Shown: positions 52,901-61,843, counted from the stretch's first letter. The stretch is DNA of 64,000 nucleotides from Clostridium chrysemydis (GCF_015234215.1 NZ_JADEKP010000002.1:124001-188000); one strand, 5' to 3'. The notes: a model not told the origin generated them from the letters alone. A program made the numbers and translations.

Positions 52901-53106
52901 TTAAAAGAATAATAAATTCAATAGAGTTTATTAGTGCGTATATTATTAAATTAAATAATATTGTATATAATGGATAAATTTAGACACACAGTTACAAACT
53001 GTGCAATTTGAGAATCTTTTTTATGAACAAGTGTGCATTAAATTAAAAAAGTCTTGAAACCTAGTAGTATCAATGGTTTTAGCTTAATTAAAAAAGTTAT
53101 AAAAAC
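52901..53106. promoter_or_regulatory. Regulatory spacer before the PTS IIC gene
   Basis: No gene and no trace of a PTS IIB gene is seen here. CACAGTTACAAACTGTG (about 52985-53001) is a perfect 7-bp-arm dyad roughly 110 bases before the second sigma-54 promoter, a candidate activator site. GTGTGCATT follows near 53032. Confidence 0.5.
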
Positions 53107-53124
53107 TTGGCATGGGACTTGCTA
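53107..53124 (+). promoter_or_regulatory. Sigma-54 promoter of the PTS IIC gene
   Basis: TTGGCATGGGACTTGCTA has GG and GC at the required 10-base spacing and closely matches the promoter at 52460. It shows that upstream in-frame codons from 53112 are not translated. Confidence 0.9.
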
Positions 53125-53192
53125 TAAATATAAGTGCAATATTAAAACCTTTTCAAAAGAAACTAGTAACGTATAAAAAGGAGGAAAACACA

Positions 53193-54470
53193 ATGGACAA
53201 ATTTATGAAGTGGATGGAAGATCATTTCGTTCCAATCGCATCAAAAATTGGAGCACAAAGACATTTAGTGGCAGTAAGGGATGGTTTCGTAACTATCATG
53301 CCATTAGTAATTGCAGGATCATTTGCAGTACTTATTAATAACTTAGGTTTTGAACCTTATCAAAACTTTATGAATTCAATACTACCAGCTAACTGGAAAG
53401 ATTTCGGAGGTAGTATTTGGAATGTAACATTCGGACTTATGTCACTACTTATTGTATGTACAATATCATATAACTTAGCTAAGAGCTATGACAAAGATGG
53501 TATGGCAGCATCAGTAGTATCACTTGCATCATTTATGGTATTAAACCCACAATTAATCTTCGACAAAGTAGCTACTTACAGAGTTGATGAATTTGGTGCA
53601 AAAGGTATATTCGTCGCAATTATCGTTGCTTTAGTTGCAACTGAGATTTTTGTTAAACTAGTTGGAAATCCAAAACTAGTTGTTAAAATGCCAGATGGGG
53701 TTCCACCAGCTGTAGCAAAATCTTTCGCAGCTTTATTACCTTCAATAATTGTATTAGTAATAGCAACAGCAATAAGATTTATCTTTGTTGGTATTGGTAT
53801 AGATAACGTATTTGATTCAGTTTATGAAGCAATTCAAAGACCATTACAAGGAGCACTAGGAAGTTTTGGTGGATTAATTATATTAATATTAATGCAACAA
53901 ATCATTTGGTTCTTTGGATTACATGGTTCTAACATATTAGCACCAGTAATAAATGCAGTATTATTACCTTTATTATTAGAAAACTCAAAAGCTTTAGAAG
54001 CAGGAGCTGTTCCAACTCACATAGTTAACAGCCAATTCTTAGATTCATATATAAATATGGGTGGATCAGGAACTACAATCGCTCTACTTATAGCTATATT
54101 TATAGCAGGTAGAAGATCAAAACAACAAATGACTATAGCAAAACTTGCTATAGCACCAGGATGCTTTAATATTAATGAACCAGTTATATATGGTATGCCA
54201 TTAGTATTAAACCCAATATTCCTAATTCCATTTATATTAGCACCACTAGCTTCTGGATGTATAGCTTACTTCTTAACAGCTGTAGGCTTCGTACCACCAG
54301 TAAGTATAGCAGTTGGTTGGACAACTCCACCAATATTAGGTGCAATGCTTTCTACTAACTCAATAATGGGTGCAGTAGTTGCAGCGATTTGTTTAGTAGT
54401 AGCAATATTAATTTACTTACCATTCGTAAAAATTGCTACTAATCAAGAATTACAACAAGAAGGCCTATAA
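53193..54470 (+). CDS. PTS lactose/cellobiose-family IIC permease
   Basis: A membrane permease of the PTS, 425 residues with about ten hydrophobic segments. It begins MDKFMKWMEDHFVPIASKIG and continues RHLVAVRDGFVTIMPLVIAGSF, the typical CelB-type N-terminus. LHGSNILAPVINAVLLPLLL, GGSGTTIALLIAIF and CFNINEPVIYGMPLVLNPIF (the NEP motif region) are conserved. No IIB domain is fused and no IIB gene is adjacent, so transport requires a IIB, and an intact IIA, from elsewhere. The ATG at 53193 follows AAGGAGG and lies about 70 bases after the sigma-54 promoter. Confidence 0.94.
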   Translation: MDKFMKWMEDHFVPIASKIGAQRHLVAVRDGFVTIMPLVIAGSFAVLINNLGFEPYQNFMNSILPANWKDFGGSIWNVTFGLMSLLIVCTISYNLAKSYDKDGMAASVVSLASFMVLNPQLIFDKVATYRVDEFGAKGIFVAIIVALVATEIFVKLVGNPKLVVKMPDGVPPAVAKSFAALLPSIIVLVIATAIRFIFVGIGIDNVFDSVYEAIQRPLQGALGSFGGLIILILMQQIIWFFGLHGSNILAPVINAVLLPLLLENSKALEAGAVPTHIVNSQFLDSYINMGGSGTTIALLIAIFIAGRRSKQQMTIAKLAIAPGCFNINEPVIYGMPLVLNPIFLIPFILAPLASGCIAYFLTAVGFVPPVSIAVGWTTPPILGAMLSTNSIMGAVVAAICLVVAILIYLPFVKIATNQELQQEGL

Positions 54471-54497
54471 TAATATTTTTTTCTAACTACTCAAATA

Positions 54498-54528
54498 GAG
54501 GCTTCGCACTAGTTTAGTGCGAAGCCTC
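54498..54528. terminator. Terminator between convergent genes
   Basis: 13-bp stem GAGGCTTCGCACT / AGTGCGAAGCCTC with a 5-nt loop. The T tail is weak on both sides. Confidence 0.75.
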
Positions 54529-54534
54529 ATTAAT

Positions 54535-55086
54535 TTATTTATTATTATTTTCTTTATATTGAGCTATAAGTTCGTAAATAGTTTTTGATGTAGTATCTTT
54601 TAAAGTATATCCTAAAAGCTTAAGTGTTTCTTCTAGGTTTTCTACAGAAGAAGTTTCAATCTCTATATAAGGGAAAGGACAAAAAGCCTTGTCGTTTATA
54701 TCTATTTCTATTAAAGAATGATTTAATCTATAGCTTTCTCTATATTTTTTAATAGATTCAGTAAGGTTTAAACCTAAAGATTTATAGATACCTTCTGCCA
54801 TAGCTTTATCTAATGCTATAGTTTCGTATTCTTCCATTTCTTTAAAAGTTCCTTGAGATAGCATCTTTTTAGTAGTTAGATAAATTACCTCTTTATTATT
54901 TAATTTATCAAATACAGTTCTAATTCTAGCATAGCCTTTTACTTTTCTAAGTCTCATATCAGAAAAATCATAAAGGTCATTTATTTGATCTTCTGATTTA
55001 ACTAGTTTAGCACCTAAATTTTTAAGCTTATTTCTTATATCGTCTACATCGATATCTATTACTCTAGTTTCTAATTCTTTACACAT
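54535..55086 (-). CDS. CYTH-domain protein
   Basis: The product has 183 residues and the CYTH fold of triphosphate-handling enzymes (class IV adenylate cyclases, thiamine triphosphatases). The N-terminal ELETRV is a variant of the ExExK signature, with Arg in place of Lys. YDFSDMRLRKVKGYARIRT, EVIYLTTKKM, YRESYRLNHSLIEID and FPYIEIETSS follow the tunnel strands. The reaction (tripolyphosphate, ThTP or other) is open. AGGAGG lies upstream of the start. Convergent with the PTS IIC gene. Confidence 0.87.
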   Translation of the reverse strand: MCKELETRVIDIDVDDIRNKLKNLGAKLVKSEDQINDLYDFSDMRLRKVKGYARIRTVFDKLNNKEVIYLTTKKMLSQGTFKEMEEYETIALDKAMAEGIYKSLGLNLTESIKKYRESYRLNHSLIEIDINDKAFCPFPYIEIETSSVENLEETLKLLGYTLKDTTSKTIYELIAQYKENNNK

Positions 55087-55175
55087 ATTACATTCCTCCT
55101 AAAAGTTTTATATAGTATAATTTTATAGCTATAAATAGTAAAAATAAAGAAAATATAAAGATTAAGTTAAGGGAT

Positions 55176-55196
55176 TGTTCAAATATTATGAACAAA
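55176..55196. promoter_or_regulatory. Palindrome before the Na/Pi cotransporter gene
   Basis: TTGTTCA / TGAACAA, perfect 7-bp arms around a 7-base centre, about 100 bases upstream of the start. It is a candidate operator. Confidence 0.45.
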
Positions 55197-55292
55197 CTGT
55201 AAATAAAACGATAAATGTATTAACAATGTTAAATATAATGTATAGAATGTTAAATGTAATAACTAAAGAATATATTTTTGGAGGATACATAA

Positions 55293-56894
55293 TTGAACAT
55301 ATTTATAACTATATCAGGTCTAATTGGTGGATTAGGGTTATTCTTATACGGTATGAAGCTAATGGGAGACGGCTTAGAAAATGCAGCTGGAGACAAGCTT
55401 AAGTCAATAGTTGAAAAAGTTACAAGCAATAGGTTCATAGGAGTTGCAATAGGTGCCTTTGTTACAGCAATAATACAAAGTTCATCAGCAACTACAGTAA
55501 TGGTAGTAAGTTTTGTTAATGCTGGAATTATGAATTTAATTCAAGCAACAGGTGTAATCATGGGTGCAAATATTGGTACTACAATAACAGCACAAATGGT
55601 ATCTTTAGATTTAGAATCTGTAGCACCTTTCGTTATTGGAATTGGGGTTTTCATACTTTTAATTGCAAAAAGTAAGAAAAATAGAGATATAGCAAATATA
55701 CTTCTAGGATTTGGTTTACTATTCTTAGGAATGGGATTAATGTCAGATGCTATGAAGCCACTTGCAGAGTCAGATTTATTTAGAGAATTCGTATTCTTAG
55801 TTGGAAATAATCCAGTGCTTGGATTGCTTGCTGGAGTAGTTATGACAGCGGTTATCCAAAGTTCATCAGCAACTACAGGAATACTTATAGCACTTGCATC
55901 AACAGGTGAAATTGGATTAAATGTAGCACTTCCTATAATTCTTGGAAGTAATATCGGTACTTGTATAACAGCAATACTTGCATCAATAGGTGCAAATAAG
56001 ATAGCTAAAAAAGCAGCGGGTATCCATTTATCATTTAATATAATTGGAACTTTAATATTCTTACCATTTGTAGGATTATTAGTAGATGTAGTAACAAAGA
56101 TGAGTCCAGATAGTATAGTTAGACAAATAGCAAATGCGCACACTATATTTAATATAGTAGTAACATTATTACTTCTGCCATTTGCAAATCTTTTAGTATA
56201 CTTAGTAAATAAGATAATTCCAGGAGACGATAAGATAAAGCAAACTGGGGCTATCTATATAGATGACAAATTATTAGAAACGCCAGTAATTGCCTCAGCT
56301 CAAGTTCAAAAAGAGACAGTTAGAATGGCAAACTTAGCAAAAGATAACTTTGAGCTTTCTATGAAAGCATTTAATGAAGGTAATGAAGAAGATATAGCTA
56401 AAGTTTATGAAAATGAAAAACTTATAAATACTTTAGAGAGAGATATTGCAGATTACTTAGTAAAGTTATCTCAAACTGAACTTTCAGATGAGATTTCAAC
56501 AGAAGTGACTTCAACTTTTAACGTAATAAACGACGTTGAAAGAATAGGAGACCACGCTAAAAATATAGCTGAACTTGCTATGGAAAAAATAACAGAAAAA
56601 GTTCAGTATGATGATGAAGAAAAGCATGATTTAAATGTAATGTATACAAGCACATTTGAAGCTTTAGAAATGGCTATAACAACTTATGATAAACGTGATA
56701 CTAGAGATATTATAGCTGTAGGAAAACTTGAAGGTGCTATAGATGAGATGGAAAAAGAACTTAGAACATCTCATATTAAGAGCTTAAATAACAGAAAGAC
56801 ATCAGCTTATGGAACTGTAATATTCCTAGATGTTATAAGTAACTTAGAAAGAATCGGAGACCATGCTGTTAATATAGCAGGTACAGTTCAATAA
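55293..56894 (+). CDS. Na/Pi cotransporter with PhoU-like domain
   Basis: The product has 533 residues. The N-terminal membrane part (about 1-310) contains the duplicated QSSSATT motifs of Na/Pi-II transporters (TAIIQSSSATTVMVVSF and TAVIQSSSATTGILIAL). The cytoplasmic C-terminal part (about 340-533) is a PhoU-like helical bundle (VINDVERIGDHAKNIAELAME and LDVISNLERIGDHAVNIAGT). It probably imports or exports phosphate with sodium. It starts with TTG after GGAGG. Monocistronic. Confidence 0.95.
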   Translation: MNIFITISGLIGGLGLFLYGMKLMGDGLENAAGDKLKSIVEKVTSNRFIGVAIGAFVTAIIQSSSATTVMVVSFVNAGIMNLIQATGVIMGANIGTTITAQMVSLDLESVAPFVIGIGVFILLIAKSKKNRDIANILLGFGLLFLGMGLMSDAMKPLAESDLFREFVFLVGNNPVLGLLAGVVMTAVIQSSSATTGILIALASTGEIGLNVALPIILGSNIGTCITAILASIGANKIAKKAAGIHLSFNIIGTLIFLPFVGLLVDVVTKMSPDSIVRQIANAHTIFNIVVTLLLLPFANLLVYLVNKIIPGDDKIKQTGAIYIDDKLLETPVIASAQVQKETVRMANLAKDNFELSMKAFNEGNEEDIAKVYENEKLINTLERDIADYLVKLSQTELSDEISTEVTSTFNVINDVERIGDHAKNIAELAMEKITEKVQYDDEEKHDLNVMYTSTFEALEMAITTYDKRDTRDIIAVGKLEGAIDEMEKELRTSHIKSLNNRKTSAYGTVIFLDVISNLERIGDHAVNIAGTVQ

Positions 56895-56938
56895 AATAAG
56901 TTTACTTAAGGGAATTTATATAATTATAACTAAAAAGG

Positions 56939-56970
56939 ATGCTACATATTATTTATGTAGCATTTTTTTA
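56939..56970 (+). terminator. Terminator of the Na/Pi cotransporter gene
   Basis: 10-bp stem ATGCTACATA / TATGTAGCAT, 5-nt loop, then T(7). Confidence 0.9.
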
Positions 56971-57106
56971 TTTTTTATCTTAAAATTTTAATAAGAAAAT
57001 CTTAATTTTACTCAAAAGTATGGCATAAATTGTTAATATAATATATAATTAATCCTTGTTATAATAGATATATACAGGGAGTTTATATAGATTAGAGGAG
57101 ATAATT

Positions 57107-57688
57107 ATGAAAGTATTAGAGGGATATAGTGCGGAGTACTTTAGAAGTAAAGATTCTAAAGGAATAGAGATTTCTTTAGATCAATATAGAGGGAAATATT
57201 TACTTTTATCTTTTTATAGATATGCAAGTTGTCCGTTTAGCCAAAATAGAATTAATGAAATTATTAAAAGAGAAGATGAACTTAATTCAAATGATATAGA
57301 ACTTATAGGAGTTTTCCAATCACCTATAGTTAGCATAAATGAATTTTTAGGAGATAAAAATATAGGTTTTCCAATCATCGCAGACCCAGGTAAGAAAATA
57401 TTTGAAAAATATAAGATTAAAGAATCAATTTTAGGTTTTGTAAAGGTATATTTTAAGCCTAAAAACTTTGTAACACTTATTAAAGAATGGTTTACTATAG
57501 ATAAGATGGAAGGAAATAAAACTACAGTTCCAGGAGAGTTTTTAATAGATAGAAACGGAAAAATAATAAAAGCTTTTTATGGAAAAGATATAGAAGATAA
57601 TTTAGATTTAGATTATGTTTTAAAAACTGTAAAAAGTATAGAAAATCCAAGTGAAGATGAAGAAGAAAATATTAAACAGGAGAGTTAA
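57107..57688 (+). CDS. Peroxiredoxin-like (AhpC/TSA) thioredoxin-fold protein
   Basis: The product has 193 residues. YLLLSFYRYASCPFSQNRINEI carries one cysteine at the peroxidatic position, in a SCPFS context rather than the classic PxxxTxxC. FPIIADPGKKIFEKYKI and PGEFLIDRNGKIIKAFYG are typical of the AhpC/TSA fold. No resolving cysteine is seen, so a 1-Cys mechanism or a non-peroxidase role is possible. A lysine-rich insert (VYFKPKNFVTLIKEWFTID) is unusual. GAGGAG precedes the ATG. Confidence 0.85.
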   Translation: MKVLEGYSAEYFRSKDSKGIEISLDQYRGKYLLLSFYRYASCPFSQNRINEIIKREDELNSNDIELIGVFQSPIVSINEFLGDKNIGFPIIADPGKKIFEKYKIKESILGFVKVYFKPKNFVTLIKEWFTIDKMEGNKTTVPGEFLIDRNGKIIKAFYGKDIEDNLDLDYVLKTVKSIENPSEDEEENIKQES

Positions 57689-57703
57689 CTCCTGTTTATT
57701 TTT
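57674..57703 (+). terminator. Terminator of the peroxiredoxin-like gene
   Basis: 9-bp stem AAACAGGAG / CTCCTGTTT overlapping the stop codon, then a T-rich tail. Confidence 0.8.
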
Positions 57704-57761
57704 ATGGAAGCGATATGTTAAAATAGATTTTAAGAGCGTTTTTGGAGGTAAGTTTTAAATT

Positions 57762-58796
57762 ATGGAATATATTAGTGATATTAATATAAACGAAGCAATA
57801 ATACATATTCTTGATAACAACGGGGTAGAGCCTGTACTTAATGAATATCCTTTAGAATTAAATGAAGATATTTATAAGTTTTTACATAAGCATATAGATA
57901 AATGTTTTAAAGATGAGGAATTAAGATATGCTAAGTTTAAACCTGAGAGAAGTATAGTTAAAGAAGTAGTTCAAGACTATTTAAACGGAATAGAAAATAA
58001 TTTAGTAGAACTATCAAAAGAACTTGCAAGGCAGATGTTTGCAATTATGAATGGGAATACTAACATTCCATCTTGCGATCTAGTAATAGCATCTATAACT
58101 ACAGACCAAGGTCCTATGATTGCTGTTTTAAAGATGGATTACGTAAAAAATTTCACACATCAAATAGAGTTTGTAGATAATAAGATTGGAATAGGGATAG
58201 TTCCACAATCAGCTGGGCTTCCAGGTAGCGGTCAAAAGATTCAAAAGGCTGCATTTATAAAACCTATAAGAGAAGAAGAAAATTATAATTTAATGGTTTT
58301 AGATAAGCAAAGAAAAAGTAAAAAAGATGAAGAATACGGAGCAAACTATTTTATAAATAACTTTTTAGGTTGCAGTATAGTCCAAAACGAAAGAGACATA
58401 ACAAAAACCTTTGTAAATGCAACTGAAGCTTGGACTAGAGAAATATATAATGAAAAGCCTTTAAAAGCAATGGAGATACGTGATGCAGTTAAAAAAGGTT
58501 TAATGGAAGAAGAAGTTATAAATATAGAAAAATTTTCAGAAGATGTATTTAAAGAGGAATCTATAAAAGAAAATTTCAAAAAATTTATAAAAGAACAAGG
58601 GGTAGAAGAAGTTGAAGTAGATAAAACTTGGGCTGAAAAGAAGCTTAAGAGAGTAAGACTTAAAATAGACAATGGAATAGATCTTTATTTAAGTAATGAA
58701 GATTATCACGATAAATCTAAATTCGAAGTTACAAGAAATGGTGATGGAACTGTTAATATGACTATAAAATTTGTAACTAATTATATAGAAAAGTAA
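57762..58796 (+). CDS. Nucleoid-associated protein (NdpA/YejK family)
   Basis: A 344-residue protein of the NA37/YejK family, which associates with the nucleoid in proteobacteria. Typical parts are INEAIIHILDNNGVEPVLNE at the N-terminus, FAIMNGNTNIPSCDLVIA, IAVLKMDYVKNFTHQIEFVD and the C-terminal DNGIDLYLSNEDYHDKSKFE. The role in Firmicutes is unknown; some relatives occur next to phage or defence genes, but none are here. GGAGG lies upstream of the ATG. Confidence 0.9.
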   Translation: MEYISDININEAIIHILDNNGVEPVLNEYPLELNEDIYKFLHKHIDKCFKDEELRYAKFKPERSIVKEVVQDYLNGIENNLVELSKELARQMFAIMNGNTNIPSCDLVIASITTDQGPMIAVLKMDYVKNFTHQIEFVDNKIGIGIVPQSAGLPGSGQKIQKAAFIKPIREEENYNLMVLDKQRKSKKDEEYGANYFINNFLGCSIVQNERDITKTFVNATEAWTREIYNEKPLKAMEIRDAVKKGLMEEEVINIEKFSEDVFKEESIKENFKKFIKEQGVEEVEVDKTWAEKKLKRVRLKIDNGIDLYLSNEDYHDKSKFEVTRNGDGTVNMTIKFVTNYIEK

Positions 58797-58824
58797 AGGT
58801 GGATATAGTCCGCCTTTTTCTTTT
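58796..58824 (+). terminator. Terminator of the nucleoid-associated protein gene
   Basis: Stem AAGGTGGA / TCCGCCTT (one wobble) with loop TATAG, then TTTTTCTTTT. Confidence 0.8.
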
Positions 58825-58929
58825 GTTACAAAAATGAAATGTATATGTAATAGAGATAAATATGAGAAAGGATATATTTAAAATATAATTAACTCATAAG
58901 ATAAATAAATTTTAGGAGTTGGTTTTTAT

Positions 58930-59034
58930 ATGAAAAAAGTAATAGATTTAATAAAAGTAATTTTCTTAATAGCTTTTGTAGGAGGCAATGAATTAACAGA
59001 AGAAGATAGAAAGGAAATGCAAATAAGCATTTAA
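58930..59034 (+). CDS. Very small membrane peptide
   Basis: 34 codons: MKKVIDLIKVIFLIAFVGGN followed by the acidic tail ELTEEDRKEMQISI. It has one membrane segment and a GGAG site 10 bases upstream, and a good terminator follows. The VGGNELTEEDRKEM end is hydrophilic and looks coding. No family was recognised; a peptide of this size could be a regulator or a stress peptide. Confidence 0.6.
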   Translation: MKKVIDLIKVIFLIAFVGGNELTEEDRKEMQISI

Positions 59035-59062
59035 TTTAATATTATGATTTTAAATATTTGAT

Positions 59063-59104
59063 TTAGGCTAAGTTTCAATTAAAGAAATTTAGCCTAATTT
59101 TTTA
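59063..59104 (+). terminator. Terminator after the small membrane peptide gene
   Basis: 14-bp stem TTAGGCTAAGTTTC / GAAATTTAGCCTAA (one mismatch), then T(6). Confidence 0.85.
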
Positions 59105-59274
59105 TGAGTTAAAATGAAGAAAATATTACTTTTTTCATTTTAATCTTTATTCACGTTAAGTTTATGTTAAAAAAAGTCGATAAAAAGATATATATTAATA
59201 ATTATTTAATCAAAATCAACAAATGTTAAAATTTAAAAAGATAACAGAAACATAAACTAGGGGGATAAATAATA

Positions 59275-60147
59275 ATGGATAGCAAAAAGAAAATAGTTAT
59301 AGCGTATCATTCTATAGATGGTGATAATGAGAAGGCTGTAAGAGGATCTTTTCCAATAACTATGGAAAGATTTAAAAAACAAGTGGAACTTATAAAAAGT
59401 AAAGGGTGGAGATTTGATTTTTTATCAAACATTAATAAGCCTATAGAAGAAAATACAGTATACATAACAGGGGATGATGGTACTGTTGACTGGGTTAGAA
59501 ATGTACTTCCTTTCTGTGAAGAAAATAAAATTCCAACTCAAACTGCAATTATAACAGGACCGTGGCTAAACAATCCAATATATCCAATAGCACATAGAGT
59601 GCAAATTGCACTAACTATAAAAGATAGAGAATATAATCTATTAAAACTTACAAAAGAAGAAAAAGAATACATAGATAAAGTTTATAAATATGAAACTGAT
59701 AGTACTAGAAGATATGTAAAGGGATGTTGTAATTTACTTTATGATAATGATGGGGCAGAGGAAGTACTTGGAACTCCAGGGTATGAAGAAGCTTTAGAAC
59801 TTTCTAGAAGATTTGCTGAAATAGAAGAGTATAAAGGATATGAGTATGCAGAATATGGAGTGCATACTGTATCACATAGAGCTTTTGATGGAGATGTAGA
59901 TAAATACATAGATGAAGAGATAATACCTTGCTTAAATATGTTATTAAAAAATAAATTAAAAGCAGTTAAATACTTTACACTTCCTATGAGACCTATGTTT
60001 AATAGTACAGTTTTACAACTTGTAGAACCTTTAAAGTCATTAGGCTTTGATGGAATAGTAGATGGAAATGGGCATTATGACGGAAAGTCTTTTATAATTC
60101 CTAGAATAGATGCAAAACAGGTAGAAGAATATTTTGAGGGGAGATAA
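59275..60147 (+). CDS. Polysaccharide deacetylase-like (CE4/NodB) protein
   Basis: A 290-residue cytoplasmic protein without signal peptide. The N-terminal VIAYHSIDGDN and NTVYITGDDGTVDWVRNVLPF correspond to the NodB start and its D-D motif. YGVHTVSHRAFDGDV matches the HxxxH metal site. Conserved C-terminal YFTLPMRPMFNSTVLQL follows. The substrate is probably a sugar amide or related compound; being intracellular, it is likely not a peptidoglycan enzyme. It pairs with a methyltransferase gene 5 bases downstream. Confidence 0.82.
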   Translation: MDSKKKIVIAYHSIDGDNEKAVRGSFPITMERFKKQVELIKSKGWRFDFLSNINKPIEENTVYITGDDGTVDWVRNVLPFCEENKIPTQTAIITGPWLNNPIYPIAHRVQIALTIKDREYNLLKLTKEEKEYIDKVYKYETDSTRRYVKGCCNLLYDNDGAEEVLGTPGYEEALELSRRFAEIEEYKGYEYAEYGVHTVSHRAFDGDVDKYIDEEIIPCLNMLLKNKLKAVKYFTLPMRPMFNSTVLQLVEPLKSLGFDGIVDGNGHYDGKSFIIPRIDAKQVEEYFEGR

Positions 60148-60152
60148 AAATT

Positions 60153-60758
60153 ATGGCTAAATTTAATAATCCTAAAAAGTGGACTGGAATGAAATATCCA
60201 GATAGTGAGTTAGTTGGTCTAATAATGAAATACGCAAGAAAAGATATGAAAAAAGGTGATATCGGGATTGATATAGGGTGCGGTCCAGGAAGACATGTAA
60301 AACTACTAGAAGAAACAGGTTTTGATGCTTTTGGAATTGATATAGATCCACTTATGATAGAAACTTGTAAAAATAATGGAGTAAAAGCTATTATAGGTGA
60401 TCTTAATAGTTATACTTATGAAGGTGAAGTTAAAGTAGTTACTTCTTGGGGATTAAATATGGTTACTCCAAATGTAGCTATAAATATAGCAAAAAATATA
60501 AATCCAGAATATTTAATAATGGACTGGAGAAGTAAGGATGATAATAGCTGCTATAGCTTTAGCGAAAATACTATCATAAATAAAAATACTGTTTTAATAA
60601 AGAAAGAGAACCACGTTTTAGATGGATTAGAATATATATTCCACAACGAGGATGAACTAGAGATAGAAGGGTATGACTTAATATACTGTCAAAAGCTAGT
60701 TAAAGATAACGGGAAAGAAAAGCACGGTTGGTATCAAACTGTTCACAAAAGAAAATAA
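60153..60758 (+). CDS. Class I SAM-dependent methyltransferase
   Basis: The product has 201 residues. Motif I GIDIGCGPGRHVKLLEETGF near residue 38, motif II FGIDIDPLMIETCKNNG near 60 and GDLNSYTYEGEVKVVTSWG follow the class I order. The C-terminal part (YCQKLVKDNGKEKHGWYQTV) is variable. It is co-transcribed with the deacetylase-like gene, which suggests joint action on one small molecule or glycan. GGGGAG precedes the ATG. Confidence 0.85.
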   Translation: MAKFNNPKKWTGMKYPDSELVGLIMKYARKDMKKGDIGIDIGCGPGRHVKLLEETGFDAFGIDIDPLMIETCKNNGVKAIIGDLNSYTYEGEVKVVTSWGLNMVTPNVAINIAKNINPEYLIMDWRSKDDNSCYSFSENTIINKNTVLIKKENHVLDGLEYIFHNEDELEIEGYDLIYCQKLVKDNGKEKHGWYQTVHKRK

Positions 60759-60768
60759 ATTTAGAAAA

Positions 60769-60806
60769 GATATAGCCTTATTAAATATAAATAAGGCTAT
60801 ATCTTT
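60769..60806. terminator. Bidirectional terminator
   Basis: 14-bp perfect stem GATATAGCCTTATT / AATAAGGCTATATC with T tail on plus and A/T-rich flank on minus. It ends the methyltransferase gene and argF. Confidence 0.88.
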
Positions 60807-61727
60807 TTATTTCATAAGCTTTAAAAGTATTGCTTTTTGTACGTGAAGTCTATTTTCTGCTTCATCAAAAATAGAAGAACTATGCTTTTCTAAAATTTCC
60901 TCGGAAATCTCTTCGCCTCTGTGAGCTGGCAAGCAGTGCAAAACAATAGCATCACTTTTAGCATATTTCATCAAAGTGGAATCTACGCAAAAACCTTTAA
61001 AAGATTCTAAACGTTCTTTTGCTTCTGATTCTTTTCCCATACTTGCATAAACATCAGTTATTACAACGTCTGCATTCTTTATTGCATCTTTTGGATTATC
61101 GTATAAGTTAAATCTGCAATTATTTATTTTTGAAATTTCTTTAGCTAAAGAAATGTAAGAATCTAATGGTTTATAATCTTTAGGCGATGCTATATTAAAG
61201 TTCATACAAACTTTTAAAGCACCAACCATAAGAGAATGGGCCATATTATTACCGTCACCTATATAGCAAACATTTAGATTTTCAAAAGAATTTTTATATT
61301 CTCTTATAGTCATTAAATCAGCTAAGACTTGGCAAGGGTGTTCATCATCTGTAAGAGCGTTAATTACAGGTATAGATGAATATTTAGCTAAGGCTTCTAT
61401 ATCTTTTTGAGAAAAAGTTCTAATCATTATCCCGTCTATATATCTAGATAAAACCCTCCCTGTATCTTTTATAGGTTCACCTCGACCTATTTGAAGGTCA
61501 TTACTACTTAAAAAGAGAGGATTACCGCCTAAGTCTAACATACCGACTTCAAAAGACACCCTAGTTCTAGTTGAAGCTTTTTCAAAAATCATACCTAAAG
61601 TTTTGCCTTTAAGGTGTTTGTGGTCAATATCATGTTTTTTTTCGTATTTTAATTGGTCCGCTAAGTTTAATATTTCTAAAATTTCATCCTTTGATAGGTC
61701 ATTCATTTTAAGTAAATCTTTTTTCAT
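60807..61727 (-). CDS. argF: Ornithine carbamoyltransferase
   Basis: Makes citrulline from ornithine and carbamoyl phosphate. The product has 306 residues. The carbamoyl phosphate loop EKASTRTRVSFEVGM, NALTDDEHPCQVLADLMTI (HPxQ) and VLHCLPAHRGEE (HCLP, ornithine site) are intact. The start at ATG 61727 follows GGAGG with 5 bases spacing; a TTG four codons upstream overlaps that site. It is the last gene of the argJ-argB-argD-argF operon, separated from argD by a terminator-like hairpin. Confidence 0.97.
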   Translation of the reverse strand: MKKDLLKMNDLSKDEILEILNLADQLKYEKKHDIDHKHLKGKTLGMIFEKASTRTRVSFEVGMLDLGGNPLFLSSNDLQIGRGEPIKDTGRVLSRYIDGIMIRTFSQKDIEALAKYSSIPVINALTDDEHPCQVLADLMTIREYKNSFENLNVCYIGDGNNMAHSLMVGALKVCMNFNIASPKDYKPLDSYISLAKEISKINNCRFNLYDNPKDAIKNADVVITDVYASMGKESEAKERLESFKGFCVDSTLMKYAKSDAIVLHCLPAHRGEEISEEILEKHSSSIFDEAENRLHVQKAILLKLMK

Positions 61728-61744
61728 AAATACCTCCAAAAATA

Positions 61745-61784
61745 AAAAAATAGGGAGAAAGTAACTACAACCCAGACTTCTCCC
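61745..61784 (-). terminator. Terminator-like hairpin directly before argF
   Basis: On the minus strand, 7-bp GGGAGAA / TTCTCCC with an 18-nt loop, then TATTTTTTTATTTTT leading straight into the argF ribosome binding site. The loop holds CTGGGTTGTAG. It should reduce or control transcription of argF relative to argD. Confidence 0.65.
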
Positions 61785-61843
61785 TGTAAATAAGTATTTA
61801 GCATTTTAGAAATGACTTAACCCACATATATAGATTAAATCAA

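Noticed and set aside
55541-56143. Minus-strand frame of 200 codons inside the Na/Pi cotransporter gene
   Set aside because: The plus strand encodes conserved transporter motifs throughout; no ribosome binding site for the antisense frame.
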